Shown: positions 12,170 through 24,166, counted from the stretch's first letter. The stretch is 64,000 nt of DNA from Marasmius tenuissimus (GCA_029532415.1 JAQOTA010000046.1:1984001-2048000), one strand, 5' to 3'. The notes: generated from the letters alone by a model not told the origin. Made by a program: numbers and translations.

Positions 12170-14308
12170 ATGTGGCTCCTCGCAAGACTGAAGTCGAATT
12201 CGAATGGCTCCACTGAAACATTTCATTCAGCATCCACGCTCTGCACGGAGTCTGGAGCCAGTAATCACCCTCGTGATGAAAAACATTGTCGTTCACTAAA
12301 GGAGAAGGACGAGGAGAACTTTGTACCATCCAGCGGCGAAAGCATCGACATTGATCACATCTCAAAAGACCACGCTCAATCATCGAAAGAGGACAACACG
12401 TTCGATCCCAAGACTGATACAGTACCCGATGGCGGTTTCAGAGCATGGCTGGTCATAATTGGCGTAAGAATTTGTTTCGTGATCGAGAGCTTAGATACTG
12501 ATAACTCTATTCTCAGATCACGCTATGCACATTCACAGCGTAGGCATCTATCTCGCAGCTTGCTTTTTCAAAGAGCCGTCTGAAGTACAACTCGCCTTTT
12601 GGATAGATTTGGCGTCACTAGCACTTGGGGTGTAGGTCCCGCTCAATCTAACTGTCAAGCTTAAGCTCATATCTCGACGGCAGGTTTTTCAGGCATATTA
12701 TGAAGGCACTGCATTACAACAAGTATCGTCTACAAAGATGTAAGTTTCGTTTTGAGATACTCAGGTTGTAACTTTGTCGCCGTCCTAACACTTTTTTGGA
12801 ATCGTAGTGCATGGATTGGTTCCGTTCAGGTTTGCCTTTACCTCAAAGTTTTTTGCTCTTACTCACTAGAGCACAGTATGCATTAATATTCACGCCAAGC
12901 ATGGTCGTCGGCCGCCTGTTCGATAAAGGCTATTTTCACTCGCTCTTCATCTGCTTCAGTGCAACTCTGATTCTGGCTACTGTGCTGGTTGCGGAATGTA
13001 CCCTGTACTGGCATTTTCTCGTTTGCCAAGGATTCCTCACCGGAGTACGTTGATTTTCTCACCTCATTTATGTTTTTTCAAAGAGTATTCATAATGAAAA
13101 CAGCTCTCCATTGGTGTTATCACAGCACCAACTCCTGCCCTCCTTTCCCAATGGTTCAAGAGACGGCGAGCTTTGGCTTTCGGAATCACGGCCTGTGGAT
13201 CCGCGTTTGGTGGTACGGTCTTCCCGATCGTGATTAGGGCAATGCTTCCCAAGATTGGGTGCGTTTGGTCGATAGGAGGGCCCGCATTTCGATCGTTGAT
13301 TATATCCTGGCGACTGTAGATTCCAATGGACTATGCGTGCCGTAGCTCTCATAATGTTTGTGTGCCTGACGATCGCTGGCCTGGTATGCTTTCATTCCTT
13401 CTGCCTCTCAACGCTCACCCCTTTATATCTTTCCTGGTTAGGCAATGAGAAGGAGGCTTCCCCCGTCGCATCCGACTGGTCCGCTGTTGGGCGTGAAGCC
13501 TTTAAGGACACCCGCTTTTGTCGTGTGGTGCTTCGCAACATTATTCGTATACTTCGGGGCGTACACATGTAAGCCCTCTCAGCCTCTATCGCCTACTGTG
13601 CTTGCTACTTATATTCTACGGTAGTCCAGTCGTATGTGGCATCGACAGCTGTGTCGAAGGGGTTCACCGAGACCTTTTCATTTACCCTCGTCGCGATCAT
13701 GAACTGCAGCTCCGGGGTAGGGAGAATTACCGCTGGAATTGTGGCCAACTATATCGGTGCGTGGTTTCTCAGGCTTTTTCGTCAGCTCAAAATTCACTCT
13801 TTCGATCAGGTTCGATGAACCATATGATACCTGCGACTACTCTTACCGCGGTGGCAGTTTTTGCTTGGCCATTCGCGACAACTCGTTTGAGTCTGGTGGC
13901 TATTAGTATCTTGTATGGGTACGTCCTGGTGAACGAGCCTCATTCCACCACTATGTTGGCTAAGAAATGCTCGAACTCTCCCAGGTTCACTGCGGGATCC
14001 TTTGCCTCTCTCCTGTGGCATCCAATTCTAGACCTCGGCGAGCCGGACGAGCTCAGTCGACGGGTAGGGATTTTGATGTTGTTTTTGGCTTGTGCTGGCT
14101 TGGTCGGACCACCAATTTCAGGAGAGGTACATCGAGCAGCCGGAATACACGCTATGAGCATCTTCGCAGGTGAGCCCGCGAAAGCGTGAAAATACTCAAC
14201 ACTTATTCAACGACCGCTTTCTTTCAAGGAGGGAGCATCGTGTTTGGGGTGATACTTGCCTCACTCGCGAGGTACATGCTGTTAAAAAGGGCGTGGGGAA
14301 AGCTCTAA
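12170..14308 (+). CDS. MFS monocarboxylate-permease-like transporter (13 exons)
   Basis: Thirteen exons join in phase to 1440 nt, 479 aa: 12170-12463, 12517-12539, 12607-12631, 12684-12739, 12808-12829, 12877-13044, 13104-13258, 13320-13383, 13442-13568, 13625-13756, 13810-13918, 13985-14169 and 14229-14308. Three exons are only 22-25 nt. After an acidic Ser-rich cytosolic leader comes the porter signature PDGGFRAWLVI (near residue 86), then WGVFQAYY, AWIGSVQ, VVGRLFDKGYF, QWFKRRRALAFGI and a GRITAGIVANYIG loop, all hallmarks of fungal monocarboxylate/riboflavin-type (SLC16-like) MFS proteins, which normally have 12 TM helices. The substrate cannot be read from the sequence. No stop interrupts the spliced frame, so the gene looks intact despite its scattered open frames. 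The start is the best-placed ATG but not proven. Confidence 0.88.
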
Positions 14309-15628
14309 GGAGCTGGGATCATTAGACACAGGGACTTATGTTGTAAATATCTGATATTTTATATGTATGTATGTATGTATCTTTATGTACCATCCTCTAC
14401 TTATATAGATTGACTACAACGTGAGGAAGCAATAGGACAACTTCCCAGAGGTATATACTCCAGTACTTAGCACCGCGAGTTGCAACGGGGTATGTCACTC
14501 TAGGGGAGCATCTGGTTCTTGTACGCGGCTGCTACTGAGTTTGACTGTATCCCTCGTTGCATTGTGCTCAATTTATTTAGATTGTCCGATACATCCTGTA
14601 CTGCGTTTTGCCCCACGGCAGCGACACGGAAGTTGCCGAGTGACTCGAGGAGTCTGCCGATGAGCTGTCATGTATGGCCTCGTCTCTGAGGTTCTCAGTC
14701 AATGAGCGTCCAAGGACTCTGTTACTGAGGAGCCGTCCAGTATTGCGGTTTCAAAATTGAATCGAATAATGACAACATGTCACGACCTTCAGAATGATGG
14801 GCTGTGTCCGACAGTTCCATGTTTCCTTTTTAATTCTTACTTCCCAGGCACCCCAAATCGGTGCGGCCCAGCGCAGCAGCTGACCGAGTAACGTAGTAAC
14901 ACTGACTCGAATGAAGACAATTGTCTCTGAGGGACTTTGAATGCCTCTAGCCTCGGACTCCAATAGCAAGAAACGGCCCCTGGGCTGTGAGGCCCGCGGC
15001 AGTACGTAGAAGGAATTTAAAACAACTTCGATAAGCCCACACCATCACGGTTGACTCTTGAGCATAGGATAGACTGCAACGTTTCGCATGGAGTAGAGAT
15101 TTAGTGAAGTCATGGGCGTACTCGTAAAGTAGGCGTTCAGGTACTACAATCTATCGGATTGCCAACTAAGGAGTGTGCTCTATTGAAACTCGCGAGTGGA
15201 GGTCTATCGCGAAGATAGCAAGGCATCAGCGCCCCAGAAAAGAGTCGGCTACGTACGAGTAATAGAAAGTGACGGGATCCATCTAGTATCGAAAGGAAGT
15301 GATATTGCACCTCCGAGCCAAGTCTGAATTACAAAGAGTCGTTGAAGCCTAAGAAACGCCAGAGAGAGAGAGATTTGAGAGACCCAAAGACGACAAGTTC
15401 AAGGAGAGCCTTCGAGAAAAACTCCAATTCCAGCGTTGCTCGAGAGTATAAATTGGCAATCGTGAGAATTCGCTGCGTTGCATAATACTCCGATTGCCAA
15501 ACCCCTCGAGACAGCCCAAGTGTACGAACTCAAGCCGCAAAATTGTGAGCCATCGACTCCAGAGCACCTATAGCCTGCCTAATGCCAACTAACGACTTTC
15601 CTAAACCCCAGGTCACAGAAGTCGACCA
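14309..15628. other. Gene-free spacer
   Basis: About 1.3 kb. It holds a short ATGT microsatellite (14361-14380) just after the MFS gene. Near its right end, CTAAC followed by a pyrimidine stretch and CCCAG (about 15587-15612) looks like the end of an intron. This suggests a spliced 5' leader, or an extra upstream exon, for the gene starting at 15629. Confidence 0.45.
14361..14380. repeat. (ATGT)n microsatellite
   Basis: Four to five tandem ATGT units in the 3' flank of the MFS porter. Direct reading; no function implied. Confidence 0.8.
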
Positions 15629-16503
15629 ATGAGCACCCGAGAGACTCTTCCAACAACCCCGAGCCGAAAGAGGGTCACATTCAACCCTTCAGTAGTGGAG
15701 GGAGGCCTCAAGGAGTCAGAGGGGTATGAGGGGGAGTTACAGCCATCAGATGGTAGAGAAATGTCGTTGGAGTCGTCGATCGCCTCAACGATGCACCGCC
15801 CAAGGTCGCAACCAGTACGTCTTCTCAAAAAGGTTCGGCCAAAGCTGTCCTAATCCATCAACAAGTACACCCGTTCTGGAGAGAGTGTCGAAAACAGAAG
15901 AGTTCCGAGTGCAACTGCAAGCCAAGCACAGGCCACCAGTCGCCCTCACAACGTCAACCGGAATGCATCTATGCCACGGGTGAGCCGATGTCCTTCGTCA
16001 CCCCATTGTTCAATGATGATAACACTCAGCAGGGCAGTACGCACTATATCTCCGGACATGACCTCCACCACCAAGTTTGGGACCTACGAAACTACGTCCC
16101 CAGCAGCTTTCTCACCTCTTCGTTGCCGGTATCTTCGTCCCACCGAAATCATACTTTAGTGGAAGTCGAGTTGATGCATGGGAACCTCACCCTTCGACTT
16201 CGGTCAACTACCATGCATGAACTAGCCCGGGACTTATTCAAACAACTCCACGAGCCTCTCGACGTCAGTCAGATCGGGGAGCTTCAGGCGAAGGGATTCT
16301 CTGCATTGGCCAACCGTGCAAAGACAACGAGAGAGTCGCTCTTCGGGGACGTGGAAAGAGAGTTGAGACGAGTGGAAGACGGAGGATGTTCTCTTAGGTG
16401 GATTGACTGCCTTCCGCGTTTCGAATACGAAGGATTGAGGCCTAAGAGCATCGAATGGATTGATGGGGAGACGTATAAAGGCTTCCAATTAATGACCAAG
16501 TAG
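15629..16503 (+). CDS. Orphan 263-aa protein, two exons
   Basis: Exon 15629-15814, intron 15815-15897 (donor GTACGT, acceptor AAACAG, possible branch CTAAT), exon 15898-16503; 792 nt in phase, 263 aa. The leader is Ser/Thr/Arg-rich (PSRKRVTFNPSVVEGG), followed by a small Cys cluster (ECNCKPSTGHQ, PECIY). The rest is a mixed-charge globular-looking region ending in IEWIDGETYKGFQLM. I recognise no family; a retroelement-derived or lineage-specific protein is possible. Without the intron the two frames do not connect. An intron-like 3' end just upstream (about 15587-15612) could mean a further 5' exon, so the start is uncertain. Confidence 0.5.
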
Positions 16504-19500
16504 GTGGACACAGCGAGCTGCCGGGGGACGATGAGGGCGTAATGTCGAATATCGGAAGAGATGCCTTGTATATATTGTACTTGTAATGTCCAGAGATACA
16601 TTGTTCGATGAACGAAACTTTGATTGTCACCACCTTCTGCGACACTTTCGTTGCCCTGTAGGCATGAGGTTCTGATCGCCCTTGTTCTTTCTCAAAAGCG
16701 AATGGTCGCCTGAATAACAACAACGGCGTTGACTTGTGCATTGCAATATTGCGGCGATACCCTTCTCGATGTCAAACACTCGCGACGGGTATTAGCTGTT
16801 ATGATTTGAGATGGAAAGGTCTAGGAGCCATATGGACGGCAGGGAAGGTATCAAATTACGCCCAAGTCAAGAGGGAGGGAGATCGGTGATAGACCAAACT
16901 GGATGACGCCGGCACATGTAAGCGCAGGTCGCCAGAGCTACGACGTCTCCAAACCTGGAATGGCCACCGCGGAAGCTCAATGTTCTCAGAGGGCGCAGAT
17001 ATACGGAAGAACGAGAGTCCTTCCGATTAGTTCAGCAAGCGACTCTGCGTGGCCGCGACGGATGTGGATTGCTCGTCCCGCTCAGCGACGGTCCGGTGGT
17101 CGGGACCGTTCATGAAGCGCAGGAAACGCAAAATTGCTGTGGACATCCGTCACATTTCAGCGGGAGACGATAGCCAACACAGCCGTGGGCTCATCGCATT
17201 TCCCCATGCCAGCATTTTCGCTGTCCCAATTGTGGAGGTTTCGAGCACCGGGGCTATGTCGGTGGACAACATCAACTGGTTCATTGCTCTTGTTCGCGCA
17301 ATTTTTGTTGGGTTTCATAACGACGGCAGCACTGCACCGGCAGCAATGAGATGGTTCATGCAGGAATGAGATTGATAATATTCAAAAGCAGGCCTCCTTG
17401 GGATTGGGTGGCTGACACAAGGGAATGCCTGCATCGAGGGCGGGAGAGAGGGAGAGGCACTTGGAGCAAGGGAACTGAGGAAGGGGAGTGAAGAGAGTGG
17501 GGATTGGACAAGCCAACTATCATCTTCGAACAAGCTGTTAGAAGTGCACTGTTTCCAATAAATGCGGGCAAGACATACCGTAACTACGAATTTCAGGGAG
17601 TTACCTCCGACGATCTGAGCGGAAGATCAACGAAAGGAGACCACGGAAGAGTCCCCGAGCTAAGGTCCTACATCAGCATCTAAAGCCCGACCAGCGGTTT
17701 AAGATGCTTGTGGGTTCTGCCAAACCGATCTCGGGGTTAACGGGCTGAAAATAACGTGACTATTGTTGATCTTTGGGGTTCGCCAAGTCCGTTAAATCCG
17801 CATAGTAAAGTTCAACTTCCGGTGGCGAGTGAGACGAGTCGCAAGCGAGGGAGGCAATCGGTGGGGGCTGGGGGAGACGAACGAGGGTCCCATTATTGGT
17901 CAATATCAAGAAATGGCCTGAATTTTGCGGCTCGAAAACCGGCAGGAGGCACAGACCGTTCCCACACTATGGTGTGTGGGCCAGTCGCAACAGGAGAGGA
18001 CATCTGAAGGTCCTGTCCGCGTTAGGGGGGGTTAAAATTGTTGTGCTGAGCAAGTGAGTCGTGGTTGGTGAAGGCTACCGTGGGCGACTGAGATGAGAGG
18101 TCGACAAATCGATTTCATATCGCTTACGAGCAAGTGGTATTGCGGCTTCACAACCAGCTTGCTGCTGTGCCTCCGGGCATTGCCAGTGGGCACAATTGAG
18201 CGACAGGAAGGTTTTTTTGGTGGTGCTGGTGGTTGCCTGTTGAATAGAAAGAGAGAGGCTCTGCTGAGGAAGAACCAGATGGACTATGTGAGGAAAGGGA
18301 GGCGGGAATACGACCCCTTTTGCAAGCTAGCCCAAGTCGTCCTCAGTGCAAAGCCACCTGAAAGATGTCCTGGTTTTCCTGAGACAGTCTGTCGGGCACC
18401 AAGGGTGCCTCAACGCCGAGAAGGCAGAATTGGTCCTGGAAGGAGAGAACCAACCATGGTCGCCACCTGCCTCGAGTTTTCATGGGCACGACAGGGATGT
18501 GGAATTTCGAGTGAATTTTCGAGGGTAGGTGGGTAAAGTAATAGGTAGGGTGCGAGGTGGCATACATGAGCTACTTGGCTCATGTGAGTGACAGTGGGTA
18601 TGAGAATTGAAGTCGATGAATGACTGATGAACGGCGTGTTGATATTCCCATGTAGGCGCGTATGTGGTAACGCCGGCTTCAACGAAGTGGCCTCGTTTGT
18701 AACCCGATTTGGGTAATATTGCCGCTCAACCATCTCTGTCCAATCAGGGGGCTCGCATCGTCTCGGAGAATGGGCCTCAAACAGCATCGACGCCAAACAG
18801 CATCGATGCCCATCTAGTAGCGAACACGCGCTAGTTGTGGGACGAGGGAATGTCAACGAAGGGAGGTAGCAGGTTTGATCAATTCCCAATGATGCTGCCT
18901 CCCGATTTATCTTTTCGTCTGTCGGGGAGGCGGGAGCGAATTCAATTGAAGACAGTATCCAAGGATAAAAATATCCATCAACTCACCTTGCGTTCCACTG
19001 TCCTCGAGAAGTCTCTCATCGTCAAAAACCGTCTGTAGCAGTCGAGTCGTCTTGCTGGAGGAGCTGATCCAGGGGAAAAGCCCCGTGAGAATACACTAGG
19101 GAGATGATGGGAGATGAACATGGTCAATGTATCCCGAGTTGTGCATCGCGATGCCTCAGCCGCAAAGAGAAGGTTCGTCCCAAGCTAACGGGATGGAAGG
19201 CGCTCAACAGGCAATACACTAGAGGGACCTGACTTCCAAGGCCTCATGACATTCGCCATGTCGAAAACAACGGTCAGATCAGAGCTCTACAGCATGAGTG
19301 CACAGAAGCGGAAGACGAATCAACGACGACGGCACCCGGGGTAGATCCGATGGATCCTATCGTGGAGTGATATTGGCATGATGCGCCTCACATGTGACAT
19401 TAAGAGCCAGACGCGTCCCGTGGCGCGTCTCCGAACACAGGTTCGTACGATGAACCAGGACTTATCGGTATAGCAATACTACCGTATTTACAATGCAATT

Positions 19501-19688
19501 AGATGCTGGTAAAGTAAGGTTGTCCGTAAGTACAATTAAAAACATAGGCGAAGGAACCGCAAGGAAAACATGTCTCATAAGTAGAATGCATAAAATAGAC
19601 TCTAGTATCATTGCTCGATGAAGTCCATAATTCGCGTATGTCAGTCTTGAATCAAGGTGCCCACCCTCCAGCGTAGCGAGTGTCAGAA
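16504..19688. other. Gene-poor stretch with no supported gene
   Basis: About 3.2 kb. The longest open frame (minus, 18410-18889) is His/Pro/Leu-rich, without a domain or a homopolymer pattern typical of real proteins. A short direct repeat (AAACAGCATCGA twice, near 18779-18805) and a purine-rich patch (about 17430-17510) are the only structures noted. Possibly decayed transposon or regulatory DNA. Confidence 0.45.
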
Positions 19689-20401
19689 TTAGAATGCCGA
19701 CCAGCGGAGTCGCCACGTACGATGGTAGTGATCATAATCATATCGTCCTCTCCCTTCTTTCCTCTTTTCTTCCCTCCTTCGCACCGCTTCCCTTTCAGCT
19801 GCGGCCTCCTCAGCCTCAGCCCGCTTCTTTCTCCTTGCTATGTCTTTGTCCAAAGCCTCATGCTTCTCGTAGAATGCCCAAGAATCTTCCGAGAGGGTCT
19901 GCAAAGGCTGGAAAAGCAGGGGACGGCTCGGGTCAAGCGGTGGAGGGCCCTTGGGTTTCGATTGGGCCATGACTGAAGATTCACCGGCTGGATCGCGTTT
20001 ATTCCGTCCGCAGTGAGCCCCATGATGTTGTTGCATCATATGGGCATACGAAGTCGCGGAGCTTGGCGTAGGGGATGGTGGCTTGGGGTACGTGGAAGGG
20101 TCGTATCCGTTGGGGGCTCCAACGTCGGGAAAGAAGGTTCCTGGCCAAGGAGCACCGATATCGCGAATGAGGGCGTCCTTCCAGTCCGACTCGGTCATGG
20201 CAGCAGCATGTTGCGGTTGCGGAGTTTTGCGATGACCAGGGCGAGGGGAATTAGAAGAACTGTGGCGTGGAGTGGCGCTGTGGCTTTCAACAATATTGTG
20301 AGATCAGGCTGACTCTCAGAACTGGGGAATGTAGGCACTTACCTATGGCTAGAGGAAGAGGAGTGATTGGATTGCGAGTGGCGAGAGGATGTGGGATACA
20401 T
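19689..20401 (-). CDS. Orphan 217-aa Ser/Pro-rich protein with basic coiled C-terminus
   Basis: Two exons, 20401-20343 and 20283-19689, join in phase to 654 nt, 217 aa, across a 59-nt intron with a GTAAGT donor. The first 45 residues are Ser/His/Pro-rich. A short conserved-looking block follows (SDWKDALIRDIGAPWPGTFF), then a Pro-rich linker. Residues from about 160 form a highly charged Lys/Arg/Glu helix, probably a coiled coil, ending in an aromatic tail. No family recognised. It lies about 200 bases downstream of another low-complexity gene on the same strand. The start ATG is the first in the spliced frame. Confidence 0.65.
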
Positions 20402-20604
20402 TGTGATTCAGAGAGGGTTGAGTGGTACGAGCCCTCGTCTTCCCCAGCGGCATTTTATAGAGGACGACATAGTATGTGGCTTGTCGACAATAAGTTTTCT
20501 TTGTGCAGTGGTATGTGGCATCAGTATAATGGTGGAAGAGGCCCGAATGTGGCAATCGCTTGATACTGTCCAGCAGCAGCAGACGAGGAACATGACTCGA
20601 CAAC

Positions 20605-21961
20605 CTAGAGGCTTCGACTCATGGTGGCATTGTCCGAACGTACGTATGGTTGTTGTCGTTCACGAGGGCTCTGACGAGGTCGTTGCTGTGGCTCTGGTCG
20701 ATGGACGAGCTCTCTCGCTCGCAAAGAGGCTGCCGAGCGATGACGGAAACGGGAAGGCACTAGCGAGACGGGCCCCCGAGCTCGGTCGACTTCGGGCAAT
20801 GGCGTTCGCGACGTGCCTATCCACTGTTCCTCGACCTGGGCACCAAAGGTGGCGGGCGCAGACATCGGTGGCGGGGGACACAATGAGTCTGAAGAGGTCG
20901 ACGGGTGAGAAGTGACAAAAGAAGATGCTGAGGAACGACAAGAAGATCTGTCGTCTGAGAATGAGATTGGCGACTCCTCAGCTTCGAGCGCTCGTCGTCG
21001 TGAGGTGCGCGAGCGAGACATGTGCCTCTGCTTCTTGCTTCGTGAAGTGGTCGTGGATTTGGGTGCAGTGGGCATCGGTGGAGGGCAATCTGCCAACGAC
21101 GGTGTGGAGACCGAACGGTTGATGGGTAGGTACCGATGGATCACCCATCTCTCGTACATCAGGGTACGGTGTCGAATGACGACGAGAAGAAACTCTCGCT
21201 CGGGAAGAGGAGGATCGGAGGGGCTCATGCCGCGACCTCCGGGGCTTATAGAAATAGTCCTGCTCCTTTGCCTCAGCTTGCATGCCAGTCATGATCGGAG
21301 GGGCAGACATTGGTGGCGGAGAAAGCGGAAGAGACGGAAGAGGCTATCGACCGGCTCGAAGGAGACCTCGGGGACCTCGATAAGGACGAGCTGGAAGAAC
21401 TAGGTGGGCACTCTTCCTCTCCCCGAGTGAGTTCACCCCGCCTGGCCCTGAGATACATATCCGTATAAGGGTTCTCCGAGGCAGTGCGATAGCTCTCCGC
21501 GTCGCGCTCTGTGAAGGAAAACCGTCGTCTGGAGTGGGATCGTCGAGAGTCAGCAGAGCGTTGATACGAAGATGAAGCCATATTTGTGGATCCGACGAGT
21601 TCTTGTCGTGGCCTACGCGGAAAGATAGAGATATGCGAACGCGATGTATCCTCTGTGTATTGAATATTGGGCTGTAAAGCACAATGATGGATCAATGTTA
21701 ATACAGGGTTACTCGACGCAGGTGCACTCACTTGAATGTCCGCCTGGTGCTCTCTTAGTCTCTTCAACAGTTGCTCCGGCAGCTGCTTGGATAGTGGTGG
21801 ACGTGAAGTTCCAGGCCCTGCCGCTCCATGGCGCTGGCGGGTCTTAGGCGGAGGTGGAGGACTTGGTGTCCGCATTATGTTTCGAAACTGTTTCCGAGAT
21901 CTGAGTGCGAGGCCCAACCACGATCGTGAAAGCAACGCACCGACGAGAAGAATTGGTCCAT
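20605..21961 (-). CDS. Ser/Arg/Pro-rich hypothetical protein; frame breaks unresolved
   Basis: Start proposed at 21961: exon 21961-21941, a 53-nt intron, exon 21887-21732, a 60-nt intron, then coding from 21671. From there three overlapping open frames carry the protein in turn: frame A to about 21317, frame B about 21345-21180, frame C about 21190-20605. All three have the same character (RRFSFTER, SRSRTSRRR, PPPMSAP twice), so all look coding. I could not find convincing GT-AG pairs for both switches. One possible A-to-B intron is 49 nt with a poor GTCTGC donor. Either introns with weak sites or single-base indels separate the frames. No family recognised; product probably disordered and over 350 aa. 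Confidence 0.5.
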
Positions 21962-22334
21962 GGTGAATTAGCGAGTGCTAAGCTGCTCGTCGTGATTAAA
22001 AGGATCCCTGATCATCACCTTGACGGCATGGCACCCCACGGCGAATGAGCAAAAGACAATTAAACAATAAGATCTGGTTACCGGCGACAGGCGGTTAAGA
22101 CAAAAGCTACGCAACATCGGACTTCAATAAGCGAAGCCCTGAGAGCATAATGACTCCTTTGCCATTGCCTTGGAGACAAAAGGGCAGAGAGCTTTGATTC
22201 ATCTTGACTCGAGGAAAATGAAGAGGTAGTGGTGGTCAGCGGGCAAAGCGAGCCGGCAATTGCCGGACGAACATTACGTCGCGTCTGGTCGCGTCCCTGG
22301 GTTACTCAGTGTACACCACAATCATAGCTTGACA
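21962..22334. other. Divergent promoter region
   Basis: About 370 bases between the start of the Ser/Arg-rich gene (minus) and the Rec114-like gene (plus). It must hold both promoters; no clear element was recognised. Confidence 0.5.
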
Positions 22335-23730
22335 ATGTCCCATTGCTTAACTACTGCTACAGCTACTTATACTCTTCAAAAATACTCTAGATCGTACCCG
22401 AATACTGGTCAAACTTCGTCAAATGAATGGCAACATTTCACCAACCCCCTCATTCGACTCGTTCTTGATGTTCAAAAATCCGCATCGAATCAACTTGAAT
22501 CTGTGCGACTACGCATCATCTGGTCTCTCGAGGGTGGTCCGGGACCGAATAGCACAAATGAAGTTGTTTTTGTGAGTAGTTTGACTTATCATCTTGCGTA
22601 CTCAAGAAAAGGCTTCTCTTTTTGTGTAGGAAGATCTCGACCTATTGTCATTTTCTTCAATTCCTTTCCGTAATAGGCTCGAGCGACAACAACCAGAAGG
22701 CCTCCCTTTGAAAGCCGTATATCGCGATACAATAGTCGGGATACGGTACCTCCATCCATTGGATGGGAATGTAAGTTTATTCTCTCTCTCAGTACGATAT
22801 TATTTAATTCTCACTGTTCCTTCAGACCTACAGGAGATTTCAAGTAACGTTCGCATCCTCTCCAGCCGTGGCCCAGTTCATACAGTCAATTGAGACGATA
22901 TGTCCTTGTAAGGCCAACAACAACAATCCTGTACCAGCTGCACCTGCGCCTCCGCCGTCGGGTCAAGTACAAACACAGACTCACGGTTCTTTTGCTACTC
23001 CATCTCCAATGAAACCTCCGCCTATTCATCCTGAAATGCCACCTCCTAACATTCCAGCGATGAACCGTCATCTCAGTCGTACTCAAACGATGCTTTCGTC
23101 CAACCCGTCATTTTTCGTCGCCGCTAATACCCAACCTACGGGCTCCGGGCTGCCTGGTTACTCCCTACCCGCTACTCATTCCTTCATGGGGCAAAATCCC
23201 TCCTTCCAGCATCCTTATCAACCTGCTCTGCAAACCATCGAAAGTCGTATCGCTCCGAGTTCTCATGCTTTACCCGAACAAGCGACTCTGCCTGTGCACA
23301 CTTCCGTATCCAGTCAAATGCCCTCTTCAACCCCTCAATCTCAACCTGAACCAATGCTTGCTCCGCAGTGGTCTTCGCTTCCTCCGAGTTCTAATCCTTC
23401 TTCAGCGCCTCTTCCTGATGCAGATCATCCGGTGTCATCACAAACTATCGCACCTTCTACCCACTCACGCGATCCTTCCGCTAGTGCCAGTGTCAGTGCC
23501 CCAACAGACCCACTTCTTGCTTCCTTGCGCGAGGGTACCCGACTGTATGAACTACCGTCAGCTAGGTTGGAATCGCTCGTTGCGGAGGTCGTTCGAGAAG
23601 AGGGCTTCGTCAATTTGGTGAGCAGTTCTTATTCTTGACAGATGTGACACTGGGTACGCTTACGCGTGCACCGGGATAGATGGAGAATCTTTCTACGATG
23701 TGGAGGGTGAAAGGGTATCTTGGGCACTGA
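22335..23730 (+). CDS. REC114: Rec114-like meiotic recombination protein
   Basis: Four exons (22335-22571, 22630-22770, 22826-23617, 23680-23730) join in phase to 1221 nt, 406 aa. Residues 1-150 or so resemble the PH-like N-terminal domain of Rec114/Rec7: strands around LIRLVLDVQ, LRIIW, the RRFQVTFASS strand and the helix VAQFIQSIETICPCK. About 200 Pro/Ser/Gln-rich disordered residues follow. The extreme C-terminus is a short helix (LESLVAEVVREEGFVNL plus the 16 codons of exon 4), the position where Rec114 binds Mei4. Known role: with Mei4 and Mer2 it forms the condensate that activates Spo11 to make meiotic double-strand breaks. The architecture matches, but Rec114 sequences diverge quickly, so the name is an inference. 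Confidence 0.62.
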
Positions 23731-24166
23731 GGGTTGACCTGTACATTGTAAGACTGTCGTAGGCTGTCATGACTTTGTAGAGTATTCTGTATCGTTACTT
23801 CCTCGACAGAGGTGTCGAGCAGCGCCTGAATCCGAATACTCGGCCGTGTAATCTTGTCATTGTAGTCTATCCTCGAGTGAAGGAGTCGAATCAAGCTAAA
23901 ACGGCTAGATGCTCTTCCGGCTGAGAAAAGGCCTGTCGGAGGACTCCAGGAGACTTTATCTCGAGCCCGCCAAGGAATGGACCATAGTGACTGAGATCAA
24001 AGCGCCAGTGTTGGAAAGGTTAAAGACGCTGTCGTTCTGGTACCAAGGCTGGCCTGAGGGATGAAACTTGGATTTTCAAGTTCGTCCGTGCGAGCATTCA
24101 CCAATAGTAAGAAAAGTTCAGATTCGAAGCAAATGACTGCGCGTGTACATCTTCTATGTTGGAACT
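23731..24166. other. Convergent spacer
   Basis: About 430 bases between the tail-to-tail Rec114-like gene and the 94-aa single-TM gene. No coding signal seen; presumably 3' UTRs and terminators. Confidence 0.5.

Noticed and set aside
12464..12810. First MFS porter as a pseudogene because of in-frame stops
   Set aside because: All stops fall in short introns with usable sites, and the thirteen exons close in phase into a full-length family member.
18410..18889. 159-codon minus-strand open frame
   Set aside because: Composition is His/Pro/Leu-rich without conserved blocks, no splice partners; likely a chance frame.
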